In this document: positions 36,062-47,725 of the stretch, one piece after another
Position numbering within the stretch: position 1 is the stretch's first letter
Layout of the letters: each line of letters starts with the position of its first letter
Origin: Camellia lanceoleosa
Lineage: Eukaryota > Streptophyta > Magnoliopsida > Ericales > Theaceae
DNA: 64,000 nt
Assembly (NCBI GenBank): GCA_025200525.1
Contig: CM045758.1
Location: 1,612,001 to 1,676,000, forward strand
Direction of reading: 5' to 3'
Translations under genes and position numbers: made by a program
Notes under the pieces: model-generated
The model's input: only the letters and a program-made list of their open reading frames with translations
What the model was told of the DNA's origin: nothing
The model's database searches: none

Positions 36062-39000
36062 ATGGCTGATGATATTCCTGCGTCGGGACTCCCGGACCAC
36101 GAGATGGATCACGGGGTCGAGCTCCTGCCAGCGGCGCCCGCCGACGGCGACCTACCGGTGGCCATCCACGTGCTTCCGCCAGACGGACTCCGCCACTTCA
36201 GCGGCCGGCGGGGCTTTGGACCTGGCTGTGAGCCGCCACTCATTTGTCCTTTAGGCGCCTCAGGGTAACACCCTTATCTTTGCTTTATTTTTACGTAATG
36301 TAGGATTTCTGTCAGCTACCGTAGCTAATGAACCCATTATCTGTTTAGTTACGATGTCTTTGTCTTGTAGTTGATTGTAGACAAACTCATAAGCGACACT
36401 GTTTAGGACCGGCGCACATGCACACACCTTTGCACTAGTCTGAATCACCCAAACACACGGCACATTACCTTGCCAATTCGCGACACGGTGCTTATTTGAA
36501 TCTGGCTTCGCCGCATGCTAGATTTGCACAAAACTACACCAACATGCGGACACATCACACGTTGTAGTTCACTGAAACATACTGAGACCTGGCTTCTTAT
36601 TTGAACTTTGAAAAACACGCACACATGCTATTTACACTGATCCTCATAGGAGCACTGACATATCACAGGCCGTAGCCCACCCACTGATACGCTGAAACCT
36701 GATATCTGCTTGAATCTGAAAAATGTGCACACATGCACCAAGTTTACACTGGAGCATCCAAAACACACTGACGCATCACGCGCTTGTAGTTCTTGTAAGC
36801 ACACGGTGCCGGTTTACATTTGAATTTTAAAAATCTGCCGCATACGGTTGTACCATTGCATATCTTCATATGGCCGCCAATTTCTTGACTACGGAGACTC
36901 TCATACTCTCTCGCGGGTATGGGAGCGTCACCGCTCACGATTAATGCAGCCATTTTACGCCGATTAAGCGCATTGTAGATCGGGCGGCTTTGGCACCTGC
37001 GAGGACTCTCGGGCTCTGCTTGCGGACCTCTTCTTGCCGCCTGGCGAGAGGTGGTGGGATACCCGATTCATTTCACTTATCGGCGGGGACATGGCGATGA
37101 CCCCTTACGACTTCTCGATGCTCACCGGCGCCGGGGTGAAGTGATCCGATCCCCGATATAGACATGGATGAGTGGATTGCGCTCAAATTCACTTGCTCGG
37201 CGGCGTCGCCACTTGCTCGTCGAGGTTAAATCCGCTACTCTGGTTCGAGTGCGATTCAGTCGGCCGTCTTTGGTGGGCCGACTCCGATGACCCGAGCCCG
37301 AGATACCACGCGGCTTCCTCATGTTCTTCTTTGGGGACCACCTGTTTGCCGGCAGGCGAACACGTGCCCCTCTGCACCTTTCGGCGCTTTGGTGGGCGTC
37401 GAGAGGATTGCAAGATATGGGGGATGCGGCTTTGGCCACCCTTTACGGTTATATGAGCTCAGTCTCTCGTGGCAGTGGACAGCTGCTAGGAGGCTACTGG
37501 CGAGCCTGGGAGGTATGTCTTCTTCTCTACTTTACATTTCTGTTCTATACTTTCTGTATTTTGTACACTGCACACACTGTAGTCTGTATACTGTACACAC
37601 GGCACACACATACTCCGCTTTACACTGACTGCACACTGTTCACGCTGTACACTCTGCACAACACAATACACAACACACAGCTCCGTTATTTCTGCTTTAT
37701 TCTGCATCCTGCTTGATCTGATAGTCATACTGACGTCTGTTTTGCGGTGTGGGTGTCGCCTACTTCCCAGACTAGAGCGGTGCAGGCGGAGACCCCTCTG
37801 GTCGTTCCCTTCTCTCGCCGTTCTGACAGGCGTCGTCCGAGCCGGGACACTTTAGCTTCTTCGCCGTTTCTTGACACCATCACCCCCCAGGTATGTTTTA
37901 CTTCTGATCCGTTTAAGCTTCGCTTTCAAGCGTACATTTCTATATCGATGAATAATCAAGCGTATTTCATTTGGTCACTGGCGGTAGTGGGCTCCACTAC
38001 CAGCGGTGATCTGAGATCGGTATCTGGCGCCATCGAGACCTCGCTACGGGATTCTCTAGAGGGCCCGGTCTGTCGAACTGGTACAGGTGGCGTTCATCGC
38101 CCAGACCCTAGGGTTGCTTGAGCGAATAGTTAGATCCTTCCTCCGGCGCATGAGGCGAAATCTGACTTCCGGCGGATGGAGGACTACACCCTTGGGCGGG
38201 CCGTGGGCGTAGATCTTGAAGCGAGGCGAGGCGACTACTCAGAGTACGTCCGGACCTTCTTGATGCGGCCTTTGAGCAAGGGCTCCCGTGATCAGTGAGA
38301 CTGCGCCGCCAGCAGGCGGCGAGGAAGCGAGGTGGGGCCGTCGAGAGGGCTCGAGCTTCGGCGGGAGAGTCTGAGAGGGGCGAGGCCGGCTGCTCTGCCT
38401 ACCATGTTGACTTATAGGGGGCAGAGTGGGGAGACCTACCAGATCCCTTTTGCTCCTCCTCCGGCTGGTCACGACTTGGCCGGCATTCCCGACTTGCCTC
38501 CGGTATGTATTACTTTATTTCTGCATCTTGCATTGTTATTTCATTTCAGTTCATTCAAGTATCCCACAGAATACTGATGTATTTAATATTTTTGCAAGCT
38601 TCCTCTGAGTATACCCGTCAGTCTGTGGAGCTGAATGCCTCCCTGATGGGGATGCTGCAGCGGACTCCCGATGCTTTGCCCGTCTCTGACTGCGGTATGT
38701 TCTTGACCCTGACCTCAAACCATACTCTGTTTCGCACAATCTGCTACACTGCACAAAAATCTGATAAACTGCTCACGGCTTTCATACACTGTACTTATAC
38801 ACTGCATCCAGTACTGATTCACTGTTCCTGACATTCACACCGTACTCATACTGCTGCGTGCATGTCTTGATAAAGCGCTCACGGCATTCACACCGTACTC
38901 ATACTGCTTGCATTACTGTCTTGATAAAGCGCTCACGTTTTCGATGTGTTTGTTCTTTGTATTTTTGACCTCCTTTCCGATCCCTCCGGTGGGTGGCGCT

Positions 39001-39235
39001 TGGTGGGCCTCCCCTCTCTACCGGGATGTCGGGATATTCCCTTGCACTGGAGGGGCGTGGTCACGTGGGAGCGGCTCACGAGCTCCAGTTCGAGAGATGG
39101 TGAGTCGGGCGAGGGCGGAGTCATTCTTGGAGGCGGGGATAGCTCGGGCTCGGGCTCCGGCGATGGCAGCTCAAGCGATGCTCTGTGCTTTTGCCGGGAA
39201 GAGGCGAGGACTGATCCTCAGGCATGAGGCCTGCT
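36062..39235 (+). pseudogene. Plant-mobile-domain (PMD) gene antisense within insert 2, multi-exon, decayed
   Basis: On the plus strand, opposite to gag of its element, a G+C-rich region reads as a PMD (aminotransferase-like, PF10536-type) protein in pieces. An N-terminal exon begins MADDIPASGLPDHE at 36062. PMD text follows: LPPGERWWDT, MAMTPYDFSMLTGAGV (about 37005-37140), then MFFFGDHLFAGRRTRAPLH and GDAALATLYGYMSSVSRG (37321-37470). Candidate GT-AG junctions include GAG^GTATGT at about 37511, CAG^GTATGT at 37890, CCG^GTATGT at 38502 and GCG^GTATGT at 38694. Later exons are Gly/Ser/Arg-rich. Stops and frameshifts inside the PMD make this a likely pseudogene. Such antisense ORFs between pol and 3' LTR are known in Tat elements; their role is unknown. 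Confidence 0.7.
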
Positions 39236-39239
39236 GCTG

Positions 39240-42200
39240 ATGATGATGATTTTGCTGCTTCTTTTCTTTATTTCTTTTCTTGTACTTTTCTCTTTTTGGT
39301 AGATAGAGTACTATGTACTGCCGCAGGCAGATTTTTTTGCTTTCTTCAAAAGTTTGTACTCTGAAAGAGATTATATAAAACAAACTTTTTATCTGAAAAG
39401 TGTTATGTTTACATATCTCCTACTTTGCACTGCATTGCATCATATTACATCTCGATGTAACTGAAATTGTTTTACTGCCTGGAAATTGGGCACTTGCACT
39501 GTAATAATCGGATAACCAACCAACTAACAGCAAACAACTCATACAAACCACTGCTCAAACTGAACACAGCCCACATCCCGCTGGGGATTAATCTGCATAC
39601 AGCCCATAACCTAACATTCGGTTCATTCCGCACACGGAAAACTTTGAACAAACAGCCCAATCGGACAAGCCGGATCACGGCAGGCGGAACTGACTGAAAT
39701 TGAAACACACTCGGATGTCCCAAATTTTCCATTTCTTCTCTTACCTCGCATGGATGTAGAGAATGGCACGGCATTCTGAGCACAGACGATTTTGAGGTAA
39801 AGAGAGGTTTTTAACCTGGGTATCGAGCCTACAACTGGACACCGCCGGAGAACTCAAGTACAGAAAGTAAAAGGCACACGACCTAAACACAACGAGACAC
39901 ACTTGGAAAAGACTCAAAACGAAAATCAAGGTCGACAAATCAAAAGACACGACACACGGACATGTTTACAAAAAGACCTCAAATCTCGAGGAGCCAATTC
40001 CTCCGGGTATTATTCCCACCCTTTCCGATTTGTGATACTCACATCACTCGGCTTTCAAGCTCGGTTTTTCTCACAAAACCCTCTTCTTCACTTTTCTTTC
40101 AGCTTACACCTCTCTATTCTTTATTCTCTCATTTTTCAATCCCTCCCCGGGGTAAATGATAGATGAATAGGAAGTCGCGGTTCACGCCGTCTGACTAACT
40201 TGACCATTTCTTACGGTGATGGAGTGCCTCCTTGGCAAGTCGTTGATAACAAAGGGGAAACACACCGACTCAATTGTGCCCCTAGTTCGTCATTTTGGCC
40301 ATTTTTTGTTTTTTTTCTAAAACAGTTTTCATCAAAATCAGACTTGGATTAACACACTTATTCGATTTTGATTTGAAAATCACGAATCGATGCTATGAGC
40401 TTGAAAATTCTCCTTTTTGGGTCCAAACATGGTCCAATTTTGAAAATGAAACAGTTTTCGAGAAAATAAGTCAACCTCAGTGAAAATTTTCAAAAACTAT
40501 TTTTGCAAACAATCAACGCTCAACGAGCGCGGAACTTACCCTCGAGATGCGCAACCTCGGATCGGAGACAATGGAAAATTGCCCCTGGCTTAAAGGGGGG
40601 ATAAGGCAACGGAAAGTTGCCCCTGGTTTAGACGGTAACTCAGGGCAATCGTTATGGCAATGCGAGGCAACGGAAAGTTGCCCCTTGTTTGGACAATGCC
40701 GCAGCATGCTCAACAACGATTGATCACGACCAGGCTCTCGGGCACGGAGAGGACGAAGATGGCCACAAACAATATATGGACACAGTCGCCTTGAAAGCGT
40801 TGGTGACTGGGTTCCAGAAGGAAGTTGATCACGTAGCTCCAATTGTTGCAACCGAGACATCGGATTCGGAGGAAGCATGGGTAATCAAAACCATTACATG
40901 GACTGAGACGCTATAGGCGTTGAAATTTGGACTTGATGAAGTTGCCTACGTATCCCAAACATGGGAATCAAGCCTTACGTAGTTCGGGTTAAGGTACTCT
41001 CGGGTATTTTAACCTTCACTATTTTTAGGCTCTTACTTTTGCCAAGGCGCCTGTTGCAGGTTTTCGACCTTGCGAGCTTTGTTCTTCTTTCTTTTCTTTC
41101 TTTTTCATTTTTTCTCTTTTTTTCTTTTAGGCTCTAACTTTTGCCAAGGCTTCTTTCTTTTTTTTCTTCTTCCTTGTTCTTTTTTGCTATATATTTTTTT
41201 TCTTTCCTTTTGAATGTATTTTTTGCTTGCTCTAACTTTTGCCTGGGTCGCCCTTCCGGGTTTTTGGCCCAGCGAGCCTCTCAAAGGGTAAAAGTGTAGC
41301 AAGTCCATGCCAAATGGTTTTGAGATTGAAGCCCTCTGTATCCAGGAGAGTGGCTATTGTATTGATTTGCAGAAAGATCCACCTTTGGCTCTTTGACACA
41401 TCGACATCGATCTTCTTGATTTGATTTTCTTGCCTCTTGTTCGAGGGTTGCTTTGAATCTGGTCTCCAAGGCCTCACGTTGTAGTTAACAGATTGAACAT
41501 TCGAATTTGAGTCAAGGTTTGAAAATGAGGGTCGAGTCTCGAGGTGAGGCGATCCTAGGTTGCACAATCTCAAGCGATTCCACACATGTCTTCGCGATTG
41601 CATAAAACATTTTTGAAAATTTTTAAGCGACAAATCGCTCATGAAACGATGTAGGACCAATCTGGATCAAAGCTAGGGTCCTTCTCAGTACTCACACTAA
41701 CAAGCATGATTTCATTCATTAAGGGCTTAGCACGCCTCTCTTTCTCTCAATTGATCAAATTTTTGCAAATCCCAAGGAATTCCTTCCTCTTCGTTTTTTA
41801 TCACGACAGTGTTCGAAAAGGGTTTTGAAAAACTTAGGTCAAAACAATGATTCTTAAGGCACACAAGAGCAGGTGGAGTGCGCTGTCACCCCATTCGAAT
41901 TCTCTGGCACAACTAGCCCAACACAAATAGTACGGGAACACGATAGCCATGGTTGTTTCATTCAGGTTCCCCGGATGCAACTGGCTCCACAGCAGAGGCA
42001 GACCCAAAAGAAAGTAAAAGATAATTACAAAACAAAGCGGTGTTCGAGGCAACAACCCCAGAAGCACCTAGTATTTTATACAAAAGAGGGACTGACTCGT
42101 TGCAACAAGACAGACCCTTTAGTAAAAAAAAGACTGACTCCAGACAGAGACAGACTCAAAACAAAACAAAAGGCTGACCCGGCACCCAAGCCAGGATTTA

Positions 42201-42282
42201 CAAAATTAGCATTCGCAGATGCTCAAAAATGCGTGCAGGCATACATTCAAAAACTTCGGCGCGCCCAGCGGTTGAATCCCAA
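39240..42282 (-). other. Non-coding interior of insert 2
   Basis: No domain is visible on either strand. From about 39750 to 41870 it parallels 18840-21400 of insert 1, including hairpins GCAACGGAAAGTTGC (40606-40620 and 40667-40681), the GCCTACGTATCCC block (40941) and pyrimidine-rich runs (41085-41210). Confidence 0.7.
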
Positions 42283-43269
42283 TTACATACTCGCAGTATC
42301 GGTATCCTCAAAATCCAGCAACTGAGTGGTGGCAGATTTGGCTGAGGTGGGCGGGAGGATAACCTCGTTGTCAATCAGGTCCTGTACCTCATGGCGGCAG
42401 CGATTATCGGTGGAGTGGCGATTCTTTGGTGATGCGCCTGATCTTGTGTAGCATCGTGGCTTTCGGAGATTCTTGGCGATGGTCGCGGCTCCAAAGGTGT
42501 AAGATGCCTTCTTGGACAAAATAAGCGCATACGGTGGCATGTAGAGGGCATGAAAGACCCTATGCCCCCAGGGCTGATACTTGGAATTCTGAGTGTTCTT
42601 GCTTGACGTACTGGCGAATGGATCGGCAAGTGCAGGCTTGGATTTCTGCTCCTTTCCCGGAGTAGGGTGGGGAATAGGAGGAGCTACTCTGGCATGACGA
42701 GGCTTATCCCGGTTCTCTGACTGACTTGAACTATCCTCAGGTAGAGTGGGGAAAACATCATCCATAATTTTGGTTACAATTGCGGATACCCGTTGTTTGC
42801 TCATTCCCCCGGCTTTCAAAGCCTTGACTGCCCACAGCAGTTGTTCCATAGGGTCGGCATCTGCCTTCACTTTGTCTTTACCTCTGGCCTCAGCCTGGTG
42901 AGAGGTTTGGGTTGGTACTGATACATCGCTGTTGTGGGTGGAGGCCATCTCCGGCTGACTCAGCTCAATCACAATCCGCCCCAATAGCGGGGGCTCCTGG
43001 GGTTCAAAATTTCCGACATACGGTGCAACCGGTGGCGAGGCTGACATCCCGTAGGCGAGATCTGCCACAGATCTTTGAAGATCACCTATCATCCCCATTA
43101 ACTCAAATGTAGTGGGCTCGCGAGCCTGATAGAACTGGGGGGCCCAGATCGGGTGTGCAGCGGGCGACCTGGGAGGGTGCGGCGTATCAACGCCGGTCTC
43201 ACTCTGTAGGGTAACCCCTTGATCCAGCGCGGCTGTCATAACCACTATTTCTTCTGAACTCTGCGTCAT
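42283..43269 (-). pseudogene. gag: Insert 2 gag, open but missing its capsid core
   Basis: The minus strand has a 328-codon open frame from ATG 43269 to TGA 42285-42283. The N-terminal half is Pro/Gln-rich with TTFELMGMIGDLQRSVADL and AEARGKDKVKADADPMEQLL. The C-terminal end, HEVQDLIDNEVILPP, matches the post-knuckle segment of insert 1 gag (HDVQDLFDNKVIAAP). A YQPWGHRVFHALYMPPYAL block parallels insert 1's FTPLYMPLSKAL. The capsid core found in insert 1 (PYIDRFDGSGDP... to AFITQY) is absent and the zinc-knuckle cysteines are degraded. It is probably an internal deletion product that stayed open. It is unlikely to form particles by itself. Confidence 0.82.
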
Positions 43270-43973
43270 CCCTAGTCCTGCCTCAGCAAAGGGGAATACT
43301 GACTATTCTGTTTCAATTTTCTGAATTCTCTGAACCTCTGAAAGGAAAAGCAGATGACATTTATTAAAAAAGCGGATCAAACATAGGTGTAGTCAATCAA
43401 GCGATCCCTACTATAAGCAATCGTTCCCCAGAATCACTGGTCCCAAAACTGAACTGATACCCGCAGATATAACTGGTTCCTCAATAACACTGACACTGGT
43501 GCCCCTCGGGTCTGATACTCACACTTGTAAACTGATATGTATATTCCCTGCAGAGACACACTCTAAAAGCACATAGCAGAGAAATGAGAGCCAAAACACC
43601 CCTATGTTGGGGTAGGGTTTCCCTGTCCTATTTTGTCAGGATCTAGGGTTTCACTACGCACACAGCGGTTTCAAACAACCTATATCGGGTAAAGCAACCT
43701 GTCCTAATTTGGAACGGTCACTATGGATCCGAATATGCACTAGGTCGAATGGTCAAAAAGGGTGCCCCGGTAAAACCGGGGTTTGTGTTCTATCTTTGGC
43801 GAGCATAACCGTCACCTTATGGTCATGCCTTGACAAGACAAGCCTCCGCAAACCGCTCGAGAATAGCGGATGGCCAACACGGTGTCCTAGGCGCACTAAT
43901 GCACATGCAATGCAAAAAAACACATAAGTGTAGTCAAAACAGGATATCACGAGTTCGAGTCAAGCTCTCTAAC
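43270..43973 (-). other. Leader region of insert 2
   Basis: It is similar to 23123-24006 of insert 1 and has no coding signal. Confidence 0.7.
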
Positions 43974-43989
43974 TCCCAGAAGTCGCCAG
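43974..43989 (-). other. Degenerate primer-binding site of insert 2
   Basis: The minus strand reads CTGGCGACTTCTGGGAG, near the 5' LTR. It can be aligned to the TGGCGACTCCGCTGGGGA site of insert 1 with several changes. Confidence 0.5.
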
Positions 43990-46700
43990 AAGCAGTAGCG
44001 TCATGGGGACCTCGCGCCTTCTGATTCGGACTCTTTTTTTATTTGTTGCGGTTCTAAATCTTGAACCAAAGAGTCCAACTCGCAAATCGTTTGAAAGCAG
44101 ATTTTTCAAAAGTAGTGCCAAACATGGATTGCTTTGCGGATTCTGAGTCGCCACCTAAATATTTTAAAATGGGAAATTTAGGAAACCGACTCGGTGCGAA
44201 GAATACATGTCCGTCATCACCAAAGTGGTCTTGGCTCGAGCTTGGTGCGATCGGGAAGGTCACTATGAGCACCCCCTTTCGCCCGGTCGAACCGACCTCT
44301 ACTAACCGTGATATCCGTTTTTGAAAACTTTATGCGTTCTTATTCCGATTATTAGCCTAGAATTTACTATGTGATGCGCACAACACAAAAGTATAGACTA
44401 GATTGCCTAATTTGGAAATAAACATTGCATATCCGTTTTGTCTCGCAAAACGTGTTAGTTTTTGCTACTCGCGAGTAGGATAAAATCTAGATTTCAACGA
44501 GATGAGCCAACTCAGGCAATCCAACCTCCACCCAGCATTCAAACAGTTTATCATGTAAGCACTTAGCCGCATGGCAAGCATACTGTCATGGTAAACATTC
44601 ACACGCATGCGATATGCTAAAGCCATAAAAACTTACATCGTACTCCGTGCCAAAACAGTAAACTAGTTAGCAAACATGCATGACCTAGTTCATGTTAAGT
44701 GGCTAATGCGACACATACAGGAGTGTAATCTAAACAGGCTCGGCTAACCCTGAACATGGCACATGAGATGCAACAACTATCACGTATTCAATTTGGAATT
44801 GAAAGTACGATGCGGTTTGCATGATGTGCCGAGCCCGATGTATGTAAACAAATGCATGAATGCACGCATGCATTGCATAAGGTATACTAAAATAAACATG
44901 CCCTAGTCCATTACCATAAGCAGGTAAATAAAAGGGAAGAAAGAAATGGGGGTTTGGAAGACATACACCCACTCACACACACTTATGACATTTTTGCCCT
45001 CACTCGGAGGGATCAAAATAATAATACAAACCGAATGAATAATTAACTACCCTAGCTAATTAAATATTACAAATCAACTAAATTAATTAAATAAATTAAT
45101 TAATCTAATTAAACAGTAAATCGCCTCGGGATGAGGGCCAAAAGCAGCGCGCGCTCGGGACTGGCTCGGAACCGCACTGCCGTGCAAGTGTGCCTCTGTT
45201 TCCTCTGCTCTCCTCTTCAGAAAATTACCAAAATCCCAGGAGTGCCTCTCAGAGCACTGGAGATCACCACCGGCTGGGGTAGAACACCACCGGCTGAAGG
45301 AGGAGGCTACCATGAATTGTTCCATCGGTTGAGAAAACACTTGGTCGGCACTAAAAAGTGCGGTCGGCACAAATATTCTGCAGATCCCGCAACTCACAAA
45401 GAAAGAGGGAAACAACATGCAAGGCAATGCAATTCAAGCCATTTATGCACCAAACACACTCCCTATCATGTTATTGACTCAAGGGGCATGTGCCTCGGTT
45501 CGGACCACCAATCGCAAGATTTTCATGCATGATGGCCCTAAGAACCAAGAATGCAACTTCACTTTCAAATGCATGCAAAACACATAGGCACAAAAGGGTG
45601 CCAAACCTCTATCAAACTCACTTCAAGAGGCTTGGCATGCATGTCAATGTGGTGCAATCCTAAGCATGTTATCTAGGATGCAAGATGGACAATGTGATAC
45701 ACTTATGCAAACATGCAAACAAGCACACAAGTCAAGCATGCAAACCACATGAGGGATGGACTTATACATGATCTAGGCAACTCAAATAGGCCTAAAGTCA
45801 GTGGCCAAGGAGCCTACAAAGGGAGACTAAACACACACACACACATGCACATGTTAAGGTACCAAACCCAAGGCATAAACAAGCAATATTCAAGCACACT
45901 TAAAGAGACCAAATGTGGACTAAAAGCATGCATTAAAAGCTCTGAAATTCATGTTAAACATGATGCCAAATCATGGGATAAAGCATGCCAAATAAAGCAT
46001 GCAAATGGTCTTAGGCTAAGGCAAGCCAATAGGGCATTGAACTACACCTATGCAAGGCAATTATGGCATGCACTTAACAACTCAAAACAGATTTTAGCAT
46101 GTCAAATTAGGCCCAAGGACCACTTAGATGGCATCTAAGGGACATGGAATCTAAGGCATGCAATAAGGCCTAAACATGGAGCATATAACACAAGCTTAAG
46201 AAGTCACGAAGGAGCATGCAAGGTAAGCATACAAGCACACCAAATGGACTGAAATAGCATGCTAGGTGATTCCAAACCATCAAAACAATGCAAACAAAGG
46301 CATGCTACACATCCAAACTCTTAAGGCTAACAAGCCAAATGCAAAGGGGCTATATTAAACATGCTAAGATTGACCAAAATACTTATGGACAGACCTAAAA
46401 CATGGAAATATAAGCACAAAATCTTCACAAATGCAAGCCTAAAACATGTTAAAGACTAAGGCATACTACCTAGGCATGTTAGAGCATAAAAGGGCATTAC
46501 AAGGCAACCATGCTAAGCATGCATAGGAGACCAAAACCAACTTAAAACCAAGTTAAAACATGGCATAATAAGCATGAAAAACAACTCAAACATGTTCAAT
46601 ACATACTCAAGCATGGTGCTCTCTCAAGAGGTAAAACTTGCCCTTTTCAAGGACATCAAGGAGAGGGGGTGGCCCTCCTTTCTAGGACTTTATGGCACCA

Positions 46701-46740
46701 TCTCCACCACTGAAATCCCTCAAGATTTCAGTGGTGGAGA
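46701..46740 (-). promoter_or_regulatory. Perfect 17-bp stem-loop in LTR leader (insert 2)
   Basis: TCTCCACCACTGAAATC (46701-46717) pairs perfectly with 46724-46740 around CCTCAA. It is homologous to the insert 1 hairpin at 26647-26678. The partner LTR (about 31898-31935) has lost the pairing. Confidence 0.9.
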
Positions 46741-47250
46741 GGCCCAAACACACAAGTCCCGGATCTCTCCAAAATAGCACAAAAAGGGACCCTTTTCAAG
46801 GTCTAAAGGGGGTCAAACCTCCCCAAACCACAAAACACTCTTAATATACAATAAAGAGGGTCAAAAATCAGAACTTTTATGTGCCAAACACTAAGCCCAA
46901 AAACTGCTTTAAACTATGTAAAAACAAGGTACAAAAAAGGGGTAAAAAGAGGACTAGATCCTTACCCTTGTAGCCTTCTTCAAAGATGGTGGTGTGATGG
47001 CTTCCTTTAGCTTCAAACCAGCCACAAACCTCAAGAACAACCTCTTGGAACCTCAGTAGCAAGGGGAAGGTGAAACACTAGGTGCTTGTGTGCAAAAGTG
47101 TGAACTAAAGCACCTAGTGTACTAAATAAGCAAGGAAAAGAGAGATAGAATAGATATATGATCTAACCTAAAACCAGAGCTTGGTTTCTCTCTAAAATGG
47201 CTGAAACCTCTCAAGAATTTCAACCCTAAGCCAAGAAGAAGAGCCTTCCT

Positions 47251-47320
47251 CTTATAGAACTTGTAAGACTTACAAGCTAAGCAAACAAGGGCTCATCCCT
47301 CCATACACGTGTATGGAGGG
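47251..47320 (-). promoter_or_regulatory. LTR promoter of insert 2: TATA, two palindromes, G-box
   Basis: On the minus strand GTTCTATAAG (47260-47251) is a TATA candidate. Immediately upstream lies CTTGTAAG-A-CTTACAAG, and then a perfect 24-bp palindrome at 47297-47320 centred on CACGTG (47306-47311), a core bound by plant bZIP/bHLH factors. The 3' LTR keeps the 24-bp palindrome unchanged at 32480-32503. Confidence 0.7.
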
Positions 47321-47725
47321 GAAGCCAATGGCACACAGCTGTCTGAAAATATCTCAGAAAGCAAGTGCACAGTGTCCGGCCGGCAAAAAATGTCATTTTG
47401 ACAAAATTGAGTGCCGACCGGCACAAAATAGTGTCGACCGGCACAATATAGTGCCGGTGGCAACTACAGCCAGCCGGTGGCCTCTAGCCACAGCCGGTGG
47501 TGTGTGGGAATGCCTCACAAAGCATTCCCTGCCCCTCTAAGGCAAAACACAGGTGTCTGGTGCAAAACCGGACACAAAACGGCCAAGTTCGGAGTTCCTG
47601 AGGCAAGGCGCGCGAGCCGAGAACTCCGGGAACTCCAAACGAACACACACATGGATGATCACCGAGTGTTCAAACGGTGACGTCCGAGTCTTGAGGACGG
47701 TCAAAAATGGGGTGTCTACACTAAC

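Larger units (their letters stand above)
29187..47720 (-). mobile_element. Insert 2: Ogre/Tat-type LTR element with antisense PMD gene, no pol
   Basis: It is bounded by perfect 5-bp duplications CTAAC (29182-29186 and 47721-47725). Minus-strand order: 5' LTR (47720-43994), degenerate primer site, truncated gag (43269-42283), a non-coding block like that of insert 1, then on the opposite strand a multi-exon PMD gene (36062-39235), tandem repeats (35275-34830 and 34195-33700), polypurine tract and 3' LTR (32871-29187). No pol domain is seen. It is a relative of insert 1, with similar LTR architecture but different palindromes and repeats. It lies within pol of the outer element, between RT and RNase H. 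Confidence 0.92.
43994..47720 (-). repeat. 5' LTR of insert 2 (3727 bp)
   Basis: It matches 29187-32871. On the minus strand it starts TGTAGACACC at 47720. Upstream-to-downstream order: GTGCCGACCGGCAC dyads (47411-47444), a 24-bp palindrome with a G-box (47297-47320), the palindrome CTTGTAAG-A-CTTACAAG (47260-47276), TATA (47251-47260), and a 17-bp stem-loop (46701-46740). Its end at 43994 has changed from TG to AG. Confidence 0.93.
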
